Assembly: GCA_964228975.1 (NCBI GenBank)
Contig: CAXRCC010000023.1
Coordinates: 1 to 5,569 of the forward strand
Direction: 5' to 3'
DNA from: Paraneptunicella sp964228975
GTDB taxonomy: Bacteria; Pseudomonadota; Gammaproteobacteria; Enterobacterales; Alteromonadaceae
Length of the DNA: 5,569 bases
Part shown: piece by piece, positions 5,479-5,569 of the stretch
Layout of the letters: each line of letters starts with the position of its first letter
Numbering within the stretch: position 1 is the stretch's first letter
The notes under the pieces: generated by a model
The model's input: the letters and a program-made list of their open reading frames with translations, nothing else
Told to the model about the DNA's origin: nothing
The model's database searches: none
Position numbers and translations under genes: made by a program

Positions 5479-5512
5479 ATGGCTTATGATGATCGTTTTC
5501 ATGAGCCATCAC
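5479..5512 (+). terminator. Hairpin terminator after flgT
   Basis: ATGGCTTATGA (5479-5489) pairs with TCATGAGCCAT (5499-5509) over 11 bp with one G-U pair and a nine-base loop. It begins 13 bases after the flgT stop and ends 8 bases before the tRNA. The following T-run is poor (CACTTTG), so it may stop transcription weakly or act as a 3' stabilising or processing structure. Confidence 0.5.
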
Positions 5513-5517
5513 TTTGC

Positions 5518-5569
5518 GTCCCTATAGTTTAACTGGATAAAACAAGAGCCTCCTAAGCTTTAGATCTGC
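5518..5569 (+). tRNA. tRNA-Arg (anticodon CCU), partial at window end
   Basis: The first 52 bases of a tRNA are visible. They comprise the acceptor 5' strand GTCCCTA (5518-5524), TA, and a D stem GTTT/AAAC (5527-5530 with 5540-5543) around AACTGGATA. The anticodon stem AGAGC/GCTTT (5545-5549 with 5557-5561) encloses loop CTCCTAA with anticodon CCT at 5552-5554, which reads the rare Arg codon AGG. A five-base variable loop and the start of the T stem follow. The layout resembles E. coli tRNA-Arg(CCU). The acceptor 3' strand lies outside the window, so the 5' end is placed from the D-stem spacing. Confidence 0.88.

Overview
The window looks like chromosomal DNA from a marine gammaproteobacterium with a Na+-driven or Vibrio-type polar flagellum. 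An Alteromonadales or Shewanella/Vibrio-like organism is most likely. This rests on the order cheR-cheV / flgA / flgM-flgN / flgP / flgT, on the Vibrio-type outer-membrane ring proteins FlgP and FlgT, on sigma-54 and sigma-28 promoter elements, and on moderate, slightly AT-rich composition. The genus cannot be fixed from sequence reading alone.

Layout. The minus strand carries the N-terminal half of cheR (chemoreceptor methyltransferase, cut by the left window edge), with cheV (CheW-receiver coupling protein) upstream of it, so transcription runs cheV to cheR. Divergent from cheV, the plus strand carries flgA (P-ring chaperone). It is followed by a 267-bp leader with two promoter elements, then flgM (anti-sigma-28) and flgN (chaperone for hook-filament junction proteins) as a tight pair. 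Convergent to these, flgP (LPP20-family outer-membrane lipoprotein) lies on the minus strand. A 287-bp gene-free region separates it from the divergent flgT (H-ring protein). A strong hairpin follows flgT, and a tRNA-Arg(CCU) gene begins 52 bases before the right edge and is cut by it.

How the genes work together. FlgA helps build the P ring, and FlgP and FlgT build the extra outer-membrane ring structures of the polar motor. FlgN delivers FlgK/FlgL to the export gate, and FlgM holds sigma-28 (FliA) until the hook is finished. CheV and CheR belong to the receptor-adaptation layer. Three GG-N10-GC sigma-54 elements precede flgA, flgM and flgT, and one near-perfect sigma-28 element sits just before flgM. 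The sequence therefore shows the two late tiers of a polar-flagellum transcription hierarchy.

No new biological system is apparent. The points most worth a second look are the dual sigma-54/sigma-28 control of flgM, the absence of flgO from its Vibrio position beside flgP, repeated TTGAAG/TTGACG-type motifs in two sigma-54 leaders, and several perfect inverted repeats in leader regions.
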